Shown here: in pieces, positions 24,648-34,352 of the stretch
Layout: the number at the start of each line of letters is the position of its first letter
Position numbering within the stretch: the first letter of the stretch is position 1
Assembly (NCBI RefSeq): GCF_900105395.1
Contig: NZ_LT629775.1
Coordinates: 3,303,501-3,367,500, forward strand
Length of the DNA: 64,000 nt
DNA from: Streptomyces sp. TLI_053
Lineage (GTDB): Bacteria; Actinomycetota; Actinomycetes; Streptomycetales; Streptomycetaceae
Direction of reading: 5' to 3'
Notes under the pieces: generated by a model
Databases searched by the model: none
Seen by the model: the letters and a program-made list of their open reading frames with translations, nothing else
Told to the model about the DNA's origin: nothing
Program-made: the position numbers and the translations under genes

Positions 24648-25786
24648 CCGCCGAGCCCACCACGGCCGCGCCCGCGCAGGCCCCCGCACCGGACAGCGCT
24701 CCCCCGGCCGAGCGCGAGCGGGTCTCCGCCTTCGCCAGCCTCTCCCGGGTGATGATCGTCGCCTTCGTCCGCGACCGCAGCGCGCTGTTCTTCGTGCTGC
24801 TGTTCCCGCTGATGTTCCTGCTGCTGTTCGGCACCCTGCTCAAGGGCGCCTCCAGCCCGCACGCCAAGGTCGAACAGGTCGGCGCGGTCCGGGTGCTGGA
24901 CTCGGTCCAGGGCGAGGCCCGGAGCGGCCTGGAGCAGGTGCTGACCATCACCAGGGGCGACGACGAGGCCGCCGCCCTGGAGAAGGTTCGCAAGGGCGAC
25001 CTCGACGCCATGATCAAGGAGGGCCCGGACGGCAAGGTGGTGGTCCGCTACAGCGCCGCCGACCAGGTCCGCTCCGGCTCCGTCCAGGGCATCGTCAACT
25101 CCGTGGTCCAGCAGGCCAACCAGGCCGCCACCGGCAAGCCCCCGGCCTTCGTCATGGAGAGCAGCCAGGTCGAGGACGGATCGCTCAAGCCGATCCAGTT
25201 CCTCACCCCCGGCCTGCTCGGCTGGGCGGTGGCCACCGGTGCGGTGTTCGGCGCCGCGCTGACCCTGGTCGGCTGGCGGCAGAAGAAGGTGCTGCGCCGG
25301 CTGCGGCTCGCCCCGGTGAGCGCCGGGTCGGTCATCGCCTCCCGGGTCGCGGTCTCCGTCCTCACCGCGCTGACCCAGACCGCCGTCTTCCTGGTGGTCG
25401 CCACCACGCCGTTCTTCGGGCTCAAGCTCACCGGCGACTGGTGGCTGATCGTCCCGCTGGTGGTCTGCGCGACCATCGCCTTCATGTCGATCGGCCTGCT
25501 GGCCGGTTCGGTCGCCAAGACCGAGGAGGCGGCGAACGGCATCTCGCAGATCATCGTGCTGCCGATGTCGTTCCTGTCCGGCTCGTTCTTCCCCACCGAC
25601 GGCATGCCGGGCTGGCTGGACGCGATCTCCCGGGCGCTGCCGCTGCGGCACCTGGTCACCGCCTCGCAGTCGGTGCTCTCCCGGGGCGGCGGCGTGATGG
25701 ACGCGCTGCCGACCATGGGCGGCCTGCTGCTGTTCGCGGCCGTGCTGACCGGCATCTCCTGGAAGCTGTTCCGCTGGGAGGACTGA
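24644..25786 (+). CDS. ABC-2 type transporter permease
   Basis: A 380-residue integral membrane protein. After a Pro/Ala-rich cytoplasmic start, a first helix lies at about residues 43-65. A large extracytoplasmic domain (about 70-195) follows, then five helices in the C-terminal half, including IAFMSIGLLAGSVAKTEEAA and LPMSFLSGSFFPTDGMP. That SGSFFP segment is the hallmark of ABC-2 export permeases such as DrrB/YhaP. It pairs with the overlapping ATPase gene as a homodimeric or heteromeric exporter. Context gives no substrate. It ends about 100 bp before the globin gene. Confidence 0.92.
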   Translation: MTAEPTTAAPAQAPAPDSAPPAERERVSAFASLSRVMIVAFVRDRSALFFVLLFPLMFLLLFGTLLKGASSPHAKVEQVGAVRVLDSVQGEARSGLEQVLTITRGDDEAAALEKVRKGDLDAMIKEGPDGKVVVRYSAADQVRSGSVQGIVNSVVQQANQAATGKPPAFVMESSQVEDGSLKPIQFLTPGLLGWAVATGAVFGAALTLVGWRQKKVLRRLRLAPVSAGSVIASRVAVSVLTALTQTAVFLVVATTPFFGLKLTGDWWLIVPLVVCATIAFMSIGLLAGSVAKTEEAANGISQIIVLPMSFLSGSFFPTDGMPGWLDAISRALPLRHLVTASQSVLSRGGGVMDALPTMGGLLLFAAVLTGISWKLFRWED

Positions 25787-25889
25787 CCGTCCGCCCCTCC
25801 CCCGGCCGGCCCGCGCGGGGTCGTACGCCTCGGGTCCTGGTCCCCAGGTCCCGGTGTACGGCCCCGCCGCCGTCTGCGACCATGGTCCG

Positions 25890-26294
25890 GTGAACGAGAT
25901 CCGGCGTGGCACGCCCAGCGAGGAGACCTTCTTCGAGCAGGTCGGTGGCGAACCGACCTTCCGGCGGCTGGTCCACCGGTTCTACCAGGGCGTCGCGGAG
26001 GACGAGTTGCTCCGGCCGATGTACCCCGAGGAGGACCTCGGGCCGGCCGAGGAGCGGTTCACGCTCTTCCTCATGCAGTACTGGGGCGGCCCGCGCACGT
26101 ACAGCGAGCAGCGCGGCCACCCCCGGCTGCGGATGCGGCACGTGCCCTTCAAGGTGGACCGCGCCGCGCACGACGCCTGGCTGAAGCACATGCGGGTGGC
26201 CGTGGACGAGCTGGCGCTGCCGGCGGAGGCCGAGCAGCAGCTCTGGGACTACCTCACCTACGCCGCCGCCTCGATGATCAACACCGAGGGCTGA
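25890..26294 (+). CDS. glbO: truncated hemoglobin, group II (GlbO-like)
   Basis: A 134-residue two-over-two globin. The sequence TFFEQVGGEPTFRRLVHRFYQGV begins helix A/B (shown here in part), with the proximal His in RMRHVPFKVDRAAHD and distal-pocket Tyr/Trp in LMQYWGGPRTYSEQRGHPRLRMRH. Group II trHbs bind O2 and are linked to respiration and NO/redox protection. GTG at 25890 gives the family's usual VNEI start; a GTG 36 bp upstream is possible but unsupported. It is monocistronic, converging on the next gene. Confidence 0.93.
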   Translation: MNEIRRGTPSEETFFEQVGGEPTFRRLVHRFYQGVAEDELLRPMYPEEDLGPAEERFTLFLMQYWGGPRTYSEQRGHPRLRMRHVPFKVDRAAHDAWLKHMRVAVDELALPAEAEQQLWDYLTYAAASMINTEG

Positions 26295-26378
26295 CCCGGG
26301 TGCCACAGCCGGGGCCGCGCGGGGCCGCCCGGGCCGACGAGGACCTCGGAACCGCGCCCCGGCAGTGCGCCGGTGCGA

Positions 26379-27077
26379 CTACGCGGGGCGGACCGGACTG
26401 AGGCCCAGGCCCGCGCCCGGCGCGGCCGCCGTGCGGAGGGCCACCGAGCCCGCCGGGGCGGAGAGCCTCAGCCAGCCGCCCGCCCGGTGCACCGTGAGCG
26501 GGGCCACCGGGTCCAGGAAACCGATCACCCGGGCCGCGTGGGCGGCGCGCAGCGGCAGTGCGGGCAGTGCGGTGAGCGGGCGGGACCAGATCTCGTCGGC
26601 CAGCGCGTCGAGCACCGACCGGGTCCGGTGGTGCTCCGGGACGGCCTCGCTGCGCGCACGGAACTCCCGTACCGCGGCCATCACTTCGCCGTACACCTGG
26701 GCGGCGGGCGGCTCGCCGACCGGCCGCCAGCCGGTGCGCGGCGGCAGCAGCCCGGCCCAGGCCGGGCCGGTGACCGGTCCGGGCAGGGCGAGGGTGTTCG
26801 CCGCGGTGTCGACGCCCTCCAGCAGCTGACCGGCCGAGACGGTCAGGTCGACCGGCCCGTCCAGCCCGGCCAGCCGGGCGGTGCGCACCGCCAGCACACC
26901 CGAACCACCCAGCGGCAGCCGCCCGAAGACCGCCAGCACACCGCTGCCGTCCGGTTGCGGCACTCCTTGCGACCGGACCGCCGCCGCCCGGTCGAAGCGG
27001 AGCAGTCGGACCAGGAAGGCGGCCAGGTCGGCGGCCTCCCCGGCGTCGGCGAGGGCGAGGGTGGCGGTGCTGTTCAA
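26379..27077 (-). CDS. conserved hypothetical protein
   Basis: A 232-residue soluble protein found, as far as I recall, widely in Streptomyces beside globin and thioesterase genes; I cannot assign a function. It is Ala/Leu/Arg-rich and well folded-looking, with segments LAAFLVRLLRFDRAAAVR, VYGEVMAAVREFRARSE and AAHAARVIGFLDP. There is no signal peptide, membrane helix or recognisable catalytic motif. The start shown is TTG (MNSTATLAL), chosen because coding character begins there; no strong ribosome site is visible. It converges on glbO and lies downstream of the thioesterase gene in the same direction with a 109-bp gap. Confidence 0.6.
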   Translation of the reverse strand: MNSTATLALADAGEAADLAAFLVRLLRFDRAAAVRSQGVPQPDGSGVLAVFGRLPLGGSGVLAVRTARLAGLDGPVDLTVSAGQLLEGVDTAANTLALPGPVTGPAWAGLLPPRTGWRPVGEPPAAQVYGEVMAAVREFRARSEAVPEHHRTRSVLDALADEIWSRPLTALPALPLRAAHAARVIGFLDPVAPLTVHRAGGWLRLSAPAGSVALRTAAAPGAGLGLSPVRPA

Positions 27078-27186
27078 CGCGGCGGCTCACATCCGGGGCT
27101 TCGGGCGGGCGGAACGGTCGGTCGGCGGGGACGCCCGGGGGCGGTCGGCCGGCGGGTTACGCGGGGATGCGGCCCACCGGGTGCGG

Positions 27187-27627
27187 TCAGACCGCGACGG
27201 CCGGCTCCTCGTCCACGAACCGCGACAGGAACTCCCGCTCCACCGGGCTTATCCGGCGCGGCCGGCCCTCGGCCAGGTCGTAGGGCACGACCACGGTCGA
27301 GGCCCGGACGTAGACCGTCTCGGTGCCGTCGTCGGCGGTGTCCTTGATCTCGTAGGAGACCGTCAGCGAGGCGCCGCCGATCCGGGTCACCCAGGTCTCG
27401 ATGGTGACCGGCTCGGGCCGGTGCACCAGCGGGCGCTTGTAGTCGATCTCGTGGCGCGCCACCACCGAACCGCCCGCGAACTCGCCGGCACCGGCCTCGG
27501 CGGCCTGGGTGAACATGAAGTCGATCCGGGCCTCCTCCAGGTAGCGCAGGAAGACCACGTTGTTGACGTGCCCGAAGGCGTCCATGTCGGACCAGCGGAG
27601 CGGGCAGGCGTAGATGTGGCGTGACAC
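27187..27627 (-). CDS. acyl-CoA thioesterase (4HBT/YbgC-like)
   Basis: A 146-residue hot-dog-fold thioesterase. The active-site motif is DMDAFGHVNNVVFLRYLEEAR, with Asp and His positions as in 4-hydroxybenzoyl-CoA thioesterases. Further on, VVARHEIDYKRPL forms the central beta strand region. Members hydrolyse short or medium acyl-CoA or aryl-CoA esters in the cytoplasm. GTG at 27627 follows GAGGAG at 8 bp. The gene is downstream of ettA in the same direction but separated by a compound hairpin terminator, so it probably has its own promoter. Confidence 0.9.
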   Translation of the reverse strand: MSRHIYACPLRWSDMDAFGHVNNVVFLRYLEEARIDFMFTQAAEAGAGEFAGGSVVARHEIDYKRPLVHRPEPVTIETWVTRIGGASLTVSYEIKDTADDGTETVYVRASTVVVPYDLAEGRPRRISPVEREFLSRFVDEEPAVAV

Positions 27628-27689
27628 GGGTGTTCTCCTCGACGTCCGGTGCCCGCCGGTGTTGGGTGCCGGTCGGGCCGGTCGGGCCG

Positions 27690-27733
27690 CGGCCCGGCAG
27701 GCCCGCCCCCGGTGGGGCGGATCTGCCGGGCCG
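27690..27733 (-). terminator. compound hairpin after ettA
   Basis: An 11-bp outer stem (27690-27700 with 27723-27733) encloses an inner CGCCCC...GGGGCG hairpin, just past the ettA stop codon. Confidence 0.75.
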
Positions 27734-27749
27734 TCGTCATGGCTGACTG

Positions 27750-29414
<1,665 letters not shown>

Positions 29415-29591
29415 GTGAGATCGCTCCGGCGTCGTCGGGAGTTATTCGGCTTGCAGCCTTCCATTGTGCCGCACCGGAACGGGAGCCCCGAACGGCTGCT
29501 CCCCCTCGGCCGCCGGCCGGCGCCCGCCCGGCACGGTCCGGCCCCGCCCGGTGCCGCGCAGTGCCGCGCAGTGCCGCTGCCGGAACGCGCG

Positions 29592-29634
29592 ACGGCCCGG
29601 CTCCCCGCACACGTGGTGCGGGGAGCCGGGCCGT
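29592..29634 (-). terminator. strong hairpin after the surface-protein gene
   Basis: A perfect 19-bp stem (29592-29610 with 29616-29634) and a 5-base ACGTG loop lie 73 bp past the LAxTG protein stop codon. Confidence 0.88.
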
Positions 29635-29706
29635 TACGGGCGGTTCGGCGCCCGGTGCTCCCGGGTCAGTGCCCCGGTCCTACCGGATCGGCCTCGGGCC
29701 GGTGCC

Positions 29707-31242
29707 TCAGGCGGCGTTGCCCTGGCGGCGACGGCGCAGCAGGAAGACCGCGGCGCCACCGGCCACGACCAGACCGCCGGCGACGGCGGCGATGACCGGG
29801 GTGGCGTCGCTACCACCGGTCTGGGCCAGACCGCCGGTGGTGCCGGGGGCGGTGCTGGTCGGCGCCGGGTGGGCGGCCGTGGTGGTGGCCGAGGCGGACG
29901 GGGTCGCGCTCGGGGTGACGACCGGGGCCTTGGTGGTCGGGGCCGCGGTGGTCGGCGCCGGGGTCGACGGCTTGGTGCTCGGGGTGGTGGCCGACGGGGT
30001 CGGGGTCGGCGTGGTCACGCTGGTGTTCTTGCAGTCCAGGATGCCCTTGAAGTTCTTGCTGAAGCCGTTCGGGCCGGTGACCGTGATGTCGTAGGCGGTG
30101 TCCTCGGCGACCGGGACGATCACGGTCTCGATCTTGCCCGGCTGGACGGTGATGTCCTTGCCCGGCTTCACCGAGACGGTGGCGGCCTCGTCGCCGCCGT
30201 TGGCCACGGAGACCTTGACGCCGTTGGAGACGCACTCCACCACGGCGGTGCTGTCGACCAGCGGGCCCTTGGCGGCCTTCCAGGTCGCCTTGGCGGTGTC
30301 CTTGACCGCGAGCTTGGTGGAGCCCGCCAGGATCATGGTCTGGCTGTGCTTCTCCGGGGTGTAGCCCTTGCTGAGGAAGACGCGACCGCTGGGCACGACC
30401 GTCTCGGCGTTGGCGTTGATGCTGGCGGTGCCGTCCGGGGTGCCGGCCGGGACGTCCAGCCACAGCTGGGTGTCCTTGGCGATCGGACCGGCCAGGTCGG
30501 AGACCGGCTTGTTGTCCTTGTCGACCAGCTTGACCTTGTCGGCGGCGTCGCCGGCGAGCGCCAGCTTCACCTCGTTGGCGCTGGAGTTGAGGGTGAACGG
30601 GCCGAGCTTGGTGCCCGGCTTGCCCGACACCGAGTCCGGGGTGAGGCTCAGCGAGGGCTTGGGCTCGGCGGCGATGCCCTTGTTCTTCTCGCTGACCAGG
30701 TAGTCGCGGAGCTGCTTGGCCTCGGCGTCCACCGGCACGGCGTTCTTGCCGTCGGAGAACTTCCAGATCGCGGCCTGGGTGCCGGCGGCGGCGTCCTCCT
30801 TGGTGAGCTCGCCCTTGACGCCGGCGTCGGCGGCCAGCTTCTTGAGGTCCGTCACCTGCGGGTAGGAGTTCTCCAGGATCCAGCGGATCTTGGAGGCGTC
30901 CTGGGCCTTCTCCGGGCGGCCGAGCGAGCTGGACTTCCAGTCGGACTCGCGGTACTCGATGGCCTTGGTGATGTCGACCGGGTGGTCGATGTCGATGCAG
31001 TACGTCTTGATCTCGCCGTCGGCCGTCTTGAGGGTGAACAGCCCGCCCTGGATCGAGTGGCTCCCCTCGATGGCGATCTCCTCGCTCATCAGGGTCGGCT
31101 GGACCACCGCCGTGACACCGCCGCCGGGCTCGTCGGCCGCAGTCGCCGCACCGGCCGCGAACAGGCCCCCGGCCAGCGCGGTGCTGGTCGCGAGCATGAC
31201 AGTGGTTATGCGGGGAAGCGCCCGCCCCTGCCTCTGGAACAT
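29707..31242 (-). CDS. sortase-anchored thioester-domain (TQXA) surface protein
   Basis: A 511-residue secreted wall protein. The signal peptide ends near residue 36 (GAATAADEPG). A TQXA/thioester domain follows, with Cys82 (TYCIDIDH) and Thr155-Gln156 (GTQAAIW), the pair expected to form an internal Cys-Gln thioester that reacts with target amines. Then come Ig-like repeats and a Thr/Pro-rich stalk (TPTPTPSATTPSTKPS). The C terminus has LAQTG at about residue 472, a hydrophobic helix and RRRR, i.e. a class E sortase signal. In Streptomyces such proteins sit on aerial structures or act in adhesion. No sortase gene is in the window. Confidence 0.92.
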   Translation of the reverse strand: MFQRQGRALPRITTVMLATSTALAGGLFAAGAATAADEPGGGVTAVVQPTLMSEEIAIEGSHSIQGGLFTLKTADGEIKTYCIDIDHPVDITKAIEYRESDWKSSSLGRPEKAQDASKIRWILENSYPQVTDLKKLAADAGVKGELTKEDAAAGTQAAIWKFSDGKNAVPVDAEAKQLRDYLVSEKNKGIAAEPKPSLSLTPDSVSGKPGTKLGPFTLNSSANEVKLALAGDAADKVKLVDKDNKPVSDLAGPIAKDTQLWLDVPAGTPDGTASINANAETVVPSGRVFLSKGYTPEKHSQTMILAGSTKLAVKDTAKATWKAAKGPLVDSTAVVECVSNGVKVSVANGGDEAATVSVKPGKDITVQPGKIETVIVPVAEDTAYDITVTGPNGFSKNFKGILDCKNTSVTTPTPTPSATTPSTKPSTPAPTTAAPTTKAPVVTPSATPSASATTTAAHPAPTSTAPGTTGGLAQTGGSDATPVIAAVAGGLVVAGGAAVFLLRRRRQGNAA

Positions 31243-31446
31243 CTTGGGATCCCTTCGGGCCGGGCCATGCCGGTGGGCAGCCCGCCTTGCTTGCCGCGCC
31301 CCCTGTGGCGCAGCTTCACGATGTGAACCAGACGAATCCTATGGAGCCCCGGAGGCCCGGAAACCCCCATGCGAAATTAGGACGATTCCGTATCTGGATC
31401 GTTATCAACCCTCCCACTATCCACACAAGCTGACGGACAGCCAGAA

Positions 31447-31466
31447 TTAGCGGATCATTCCGCTAA
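31447..31466. promoter_or_regulatory. inverted repeat in the ssb/surface-protein intergenic region
   Basis: TTAGCGGA-TCAT-TCCGCTAA is an 8+8 palindrome about 205 bp upstream of the TQXA start and 110 bp past the ssb stop. The 315-bp gap (31243-31557) is unusually AT-rich and holds no gene; it should contain the TQXA promoter. The palindrome could be an operator or the ssb terminator. Confidence 0.45.
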
Positions 31467-31557
31467 CCGGAACAGGATTGCGCGTGCGGGCGCAACGGCC
31501 GTCTCGATTCACATATTTGTCGACAGTCGGACGACCCGTCGGACACCTCGTGGGCCG

Positions 31558-32073
31558 CTAGGTGTCACCCCCGCTTTCCCCCTCCGTCGCCGGCCCGTCG
31601 TCACCCTCCACCGCCCGCCGCCCCCGCAGGGCGTCCACGATCCACCCGGGCACGGCCTCGCCGAAGGCGGCCCCGGCGCCGCCGCCCGCCTCCTCCGGCA
31701 CCCCGCCCCGACCCCCCGGCGCCCAGCTGAACCTGGCCGTACCGCGGCTCAGATCGTGCCCGACCGACCGGGCGTCGATCTCGACCCGACTGCGCTTCAC
31801 CTCCCCCTCGGCCCACTCGCGCACCCTCAACCGCCCGCTCACCACCACCGGGTCGCCCTTCGCCAGCGAGTCGATCAGATGCCCCGCCAGCGACCGCCAC
31901 GCCGTCACCGTCAGCCACTGCGTCTCGCCGTCGACCCAGGCCTCCCGCGCCCGGTCGAAGCGCCGCTCGGTCGAGGCCAGCCGGAAGTTCGCCACCGGCA
32001 CCCCACCGGGGGTCAGGGCGTACGTCACCTCCGTGGCGACATTCCCGATCACCGTCACCTGCGTACCGTTCAC
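31558..32073 (-). CDS. ssbB: single-stranded DNA-binding protein (SsbB-like paralogue)
   Basis: A 171-residue OB-fold protein. The N-terminal 110 residues match bacterial SSB (TQVTVIGNVATEVTYAL, VANFRLASTERRFD, TQWLTVTAWRSLA, KGDPVVVSGRLRVREW). The C-terminal tail ends in GESGGDT and lacks the acidic DDDIPF-type tip that recruits repair proteins, as in the second SSB of Streptomyces, which affects chromosome segregation during sporulation. GTG at 32073 with GGAG at 7 bp fits the family start; a GTG two codons upstream is possible. It is not next to rpsF/rpsR, where the main SSB lies. Confidence 0.87.
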   Translation of the reverse strand: MNGTQVTVIGNVATEVTYALTPGGVPVANFRLASTERRFDRAREAWVDGETQWLTVTAWRSLAGHLIDSLAKGDPVVVSGRLRVREWAEGEVKRSRVEIDARSVGHDLSRGTARFSWAPGGRGGVPEEAGGGAGAAFGEAVPGWIVDALRGRRAVEGDDGPATEGESGGDT

Positions 32074-32720
32074 AGCCACACTCCGTTCCCCTTGTTGCAC
32101 CGTACGGAATCGACCGGCACACCCGCAGAGTGCGCTTCTCGGGAAATACGCGCAGCAGAGTTCGGAAATCCTGTGGACAAATCGGGCCTGTGGAAAACCG
32201 CTGTCGCCCGCAGGGGTGAATTTCGGCCTTTGTACGACCGCCGAACCCTCGTTCTGCGGGGCCATGACAACAATCCCGGGGCCGACTCCGGGCCCCGGCC
32301 ACCCCCGGGGGTGGCCGTAGCGACCGTCCGCGCACGTCATCCGACCGAAGGAACCCGAATACGGCCCCCCACCCGCGTCGATGCCGCCCCCGGCCGCGGT
32401 GCTTTCTCCGTGCCGAATCCATAACGGGTGGGCAGACAGCCCCGTAACGAGTGCACAACGTCCGGCGCCGAAGGCCGCCAGACCGCTGCACACACGGCGT
32501 TCACCTGCGATTATCGGACCGCTCCACCTAGGCCGACACACCAACGGCGGTGTCGTAACGCCCGGCCGAGGAACGGAGCACCCTTATCCTGTCCCCTGAC
32601 AGGGCAGGGACCCGCCACCCCCCACACCCCATCCTCACGGTACGGGGACGGACAGCGGGCGCCGCGCGCCCACCGCCCGATCCCGGCAACGGTCACGCCC
32701 TCGCGGGCGCCGCCCGTCCC
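32074..32720. other. gene-free region between ssbB and tRNA-Arg
   Basis: About 650 bp with lower GC than the surroundings and no credible ORF on either strand. It should hold the ssbB promoter (left part) and the tRNA promoter (right part). CCTGTC-CCCT-GACAGG near 32590-32610 is a small perfect hairpin of unknown role. Confidence 0.6.
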
Positions 32721-32796
32721 GCCCCCATAGCTCAGCGGATAGAGCACCCGCCTTCTAAGCGGTAGGTCGCAGGTTCGAATCCTGCTGGGGGCACCA
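32721..32796 (+). tRNA. tRNA-Arg (anticodon TCT)
   Basis: Acceptor stem GCCCCCA/TGGGGGC, D stem GCTC/GAGC, anticodon loop CTTCTAA with TCT at 32754-32756, T arm GCAGG-TTCGAAT-CCTGC, discriminator A and an encoded CCA. It reads AGA codons, very rare in this GC-rich genome. The base pair at the top of the anticodon stem is a C/T mismatch. Confidence 0.96.
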
Positions 32797-33038
32797 CGCG
32801 CCTCGCGACGTCGTCCCACCGGGCAGTTCGCGTATTACCCGTACCGGTCAATTGCGGCGCCCCGCCGAGCGGCCCACCGCTCATCGGCACCCAGTGCGCA
32901 TAACCCGTGACCATGCGTGTCATGCCCTCTCCGAAAAGTCCCCGCCCGGGAATTCCGGCGCTGTAAACACCACCGGCGATCGCCCGCCGCGCACCCGGCC
33001 GCATCCGCCGTCGGCACCCCTCGGTCGGCACCCCTCCG

Positions 33039-33653
33039 TCAGGGCGCGGCCAGTCCCGCGAGATAGGTGTCCAGCAGTTCCACCTGCCGCTCCGCCGGAA
33101 ACTCCTCCGGGGCGAACAGCACCTGCACCACCAGCCCCAGCACGAAACCCAGCGCGCCCGCCGCGACCGGATCCGCCGCGGGTCGGGCCGGCAGCTCCCC
33201 CAGGCGCTGGGCGTCCGCGACGCACTCCGCCAGCACCCGGCGCGAGCGCGCGTAGCGTGCCGCGTGCGCCGCCGCCAGCTCGGGGTCGGCCAGCGCCACG
33301 TCCCACGAACCCACCCAGATCCGGTTCCCCGCCAGACCCGGCCCGTCCAGCGGCAGGATGTCCAGCAGCGCCGCCCGCAGCCGGGCCGCCCCCGCCGCCG
33401 GCGGCGGCCCGCCGTCCGTCGGCACCAGCCGTCGCGGCCGCTCCTGCGAGCGCCGGTCCAGGAGTTCCAGCGCGTGCGCCAGGAGCGCCTTCTTGCTCGG
33501 GAAGTAGTGCGTCAGCAGCCCGGTGGTGGCCCCCATCTCGGCGGCCACCGCACGCAGGGTCAGCGCCTCGAAGCCCCGGGTGGACAGCACTCGCCACACC
33601 GCCTCCGAGACTTCGGTGCGGCGGGCTTCGTGGTCTCCACGGGCGGGTGTCAT
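33039..33653 (-). CDS. TetR-family transcriptional regulator
   Basis: A 204-residue repressor. The N-terminal HTH is RGFEALTLRAVAAEMGATTGLLTHYFPSK (quoted in part here: ALTLRAVAAEMGATTG, LLTHYFPSKKALL); the rest is a TetR_C all-helical ligand domain. The ATG at 33653 is 17-27 bp from a perfect CAAACGTTTG palindrome in the divergent promoter region shared with the acetyltransferase gene. It probably represses itself and that gene. The ligand is unknown. It stands alone on the minus strand. Confidence 0.9.
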   Translation of the reverse strand: MTPARGDHEARRTEVSEAVWRVLSTRGFEALTLRAVAAEMGATTGLLTHYFPSKKALLAHALELLDRRSQERPRRLVPTDGGPPPAAGAARLRAALLDILPLDGPGLAGNRIWVGSWDVALADPELAAAHAARYARSRRVLAECVADAQRLGELPARPAADPVAAGALGFVLGLVVQVLFAPEEFPAERQVELLDTYLAGLAAP

Positions 33654-33670
33654 GCGAGTATCTTACGTAC

Positions 33671-33680
33671 CAAACGTTTG
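33671..33680. promoter_or_regulatory. TetR operator CAAACGTTTG
   Basis: A perfect 10-bp palindrome, extended imperfectly to TACCAAACGTTTGTTA, lies centrally between the divergent tetR and acetyltransferase starts (77-bp gap). It is a good candidate binding site for the adjacent TetR protein. Confidence 0.65.
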
Positions 33681-33730
33681 TTACGCATGACGCACCGGTC
33701 CGACCGACCCTCGTCGCGAAAGGCACGCCC

Positions 33731-34291
33731 ATGTTCGCCGTCCCCCTCTCCGAGAACGCCGAGCTCCGCCCGCTGGAGCCGTGGCAGGCCCCCGAGTACC
33801 TGGAGCACATCGAGCGCGGCCGGGCCCACATCGACGCCTGGATCAACTGGGCCGCCCTCGCCACCGACCTCGACTCGGCCCGCGCCGTCCTCCAGCGCTA
33901 CGCCGACCGGCAGGCCGCCGACGCCGCCCGGCTGTACGGGATCTGGCTGGACGGCACCCTGGTCGGCGGGGTGATGTTCGTCCAGTTCGACGCCAAGGCC
34001 GGCACCTGCGAGATCGGCGTCTGGACCGAGCCCGCCGGCCAGGGGCGGGGCCTGGTCGGCACCGCCGTCCGGCACCTGATCGACTACGCCTTCACCGTCC
34101 GCGGCATGCACCGGATCGAGTGGCACAACAAGCCGGACAACCTCCGCAGCCGGGCCGTGGCCCAGCGGATGGGCTTCACCCTGGAGGGCGTGCTGCGCGA
34201 GAGCTACCTGCACAACGGGGTGCACCAGGACGGTGAGGTCTGGTCCCTGCTCACCCACGAGTGGAAGCCCCAGGGCGCCCCCACCGGCTGA
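33731..34291 (+). CDS. GNAT N-acetyltransferase (RimJ/RimL-like)
   Basis: A 186-residue acetyl-CoA-dependent acetyltransferase. The acetyl-CoA pyrophosphate loop is QGRGLVGTAVRHL within EIGVWTEPAGQGRG; the substrate-side segments GGVMFVQFDAKAG, RIEWHNKPDNLRSRAVAQRMGF and LEGVLRESYLHNG match the RimJ/RimL/SpeG clade that modifies protein N-termini or amines. ATG at 33731 follows AAAGG. It is divergent from a TetR gene and probably its regulatory target. The acceptor substrate is unknown. Confidence 0.9.
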   Translation: MFAVPLSENAELRPLEPWQAPEYLEHIERGRAHIDAWINWAALATDLDSARAVLQRYADRQAADAARLYGIWLDGTLVGGVMFVQFDAKAGTCEIGVWTEPAGQGRGLVGTAVRHLIDYAFTVRGMHRIEWHNKPDNLRSRAVAQRMGFTLEGVLRESYLHNGVHQDGEVWSLLTHEWKPQGAPTG

Positions 34292-34305
34292 GCACGCGCA
34301 GACCG

Positions 34306-34339
34306 GCGGGGCCCGGTGGACGGATCCACCGGGCCCCGC
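34306..34339. terminator. bidirectional hairpin between acetyltransferase and MFS genes
   Basis: A perfect 15-bp stem (34306-34320 with 34325-34339) with a CGGA loop separates two convergent genes. Confidence 0.85.
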
Positions 34340-34352
34340 GCCGCGTCCGCCC

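Noticed and set aside
32721..33038. tRNA-Arg considered as an integration site of a mobile element
   Set aside because: No duplicated tRNA 3' end, integrase or phage genes were found nearby.
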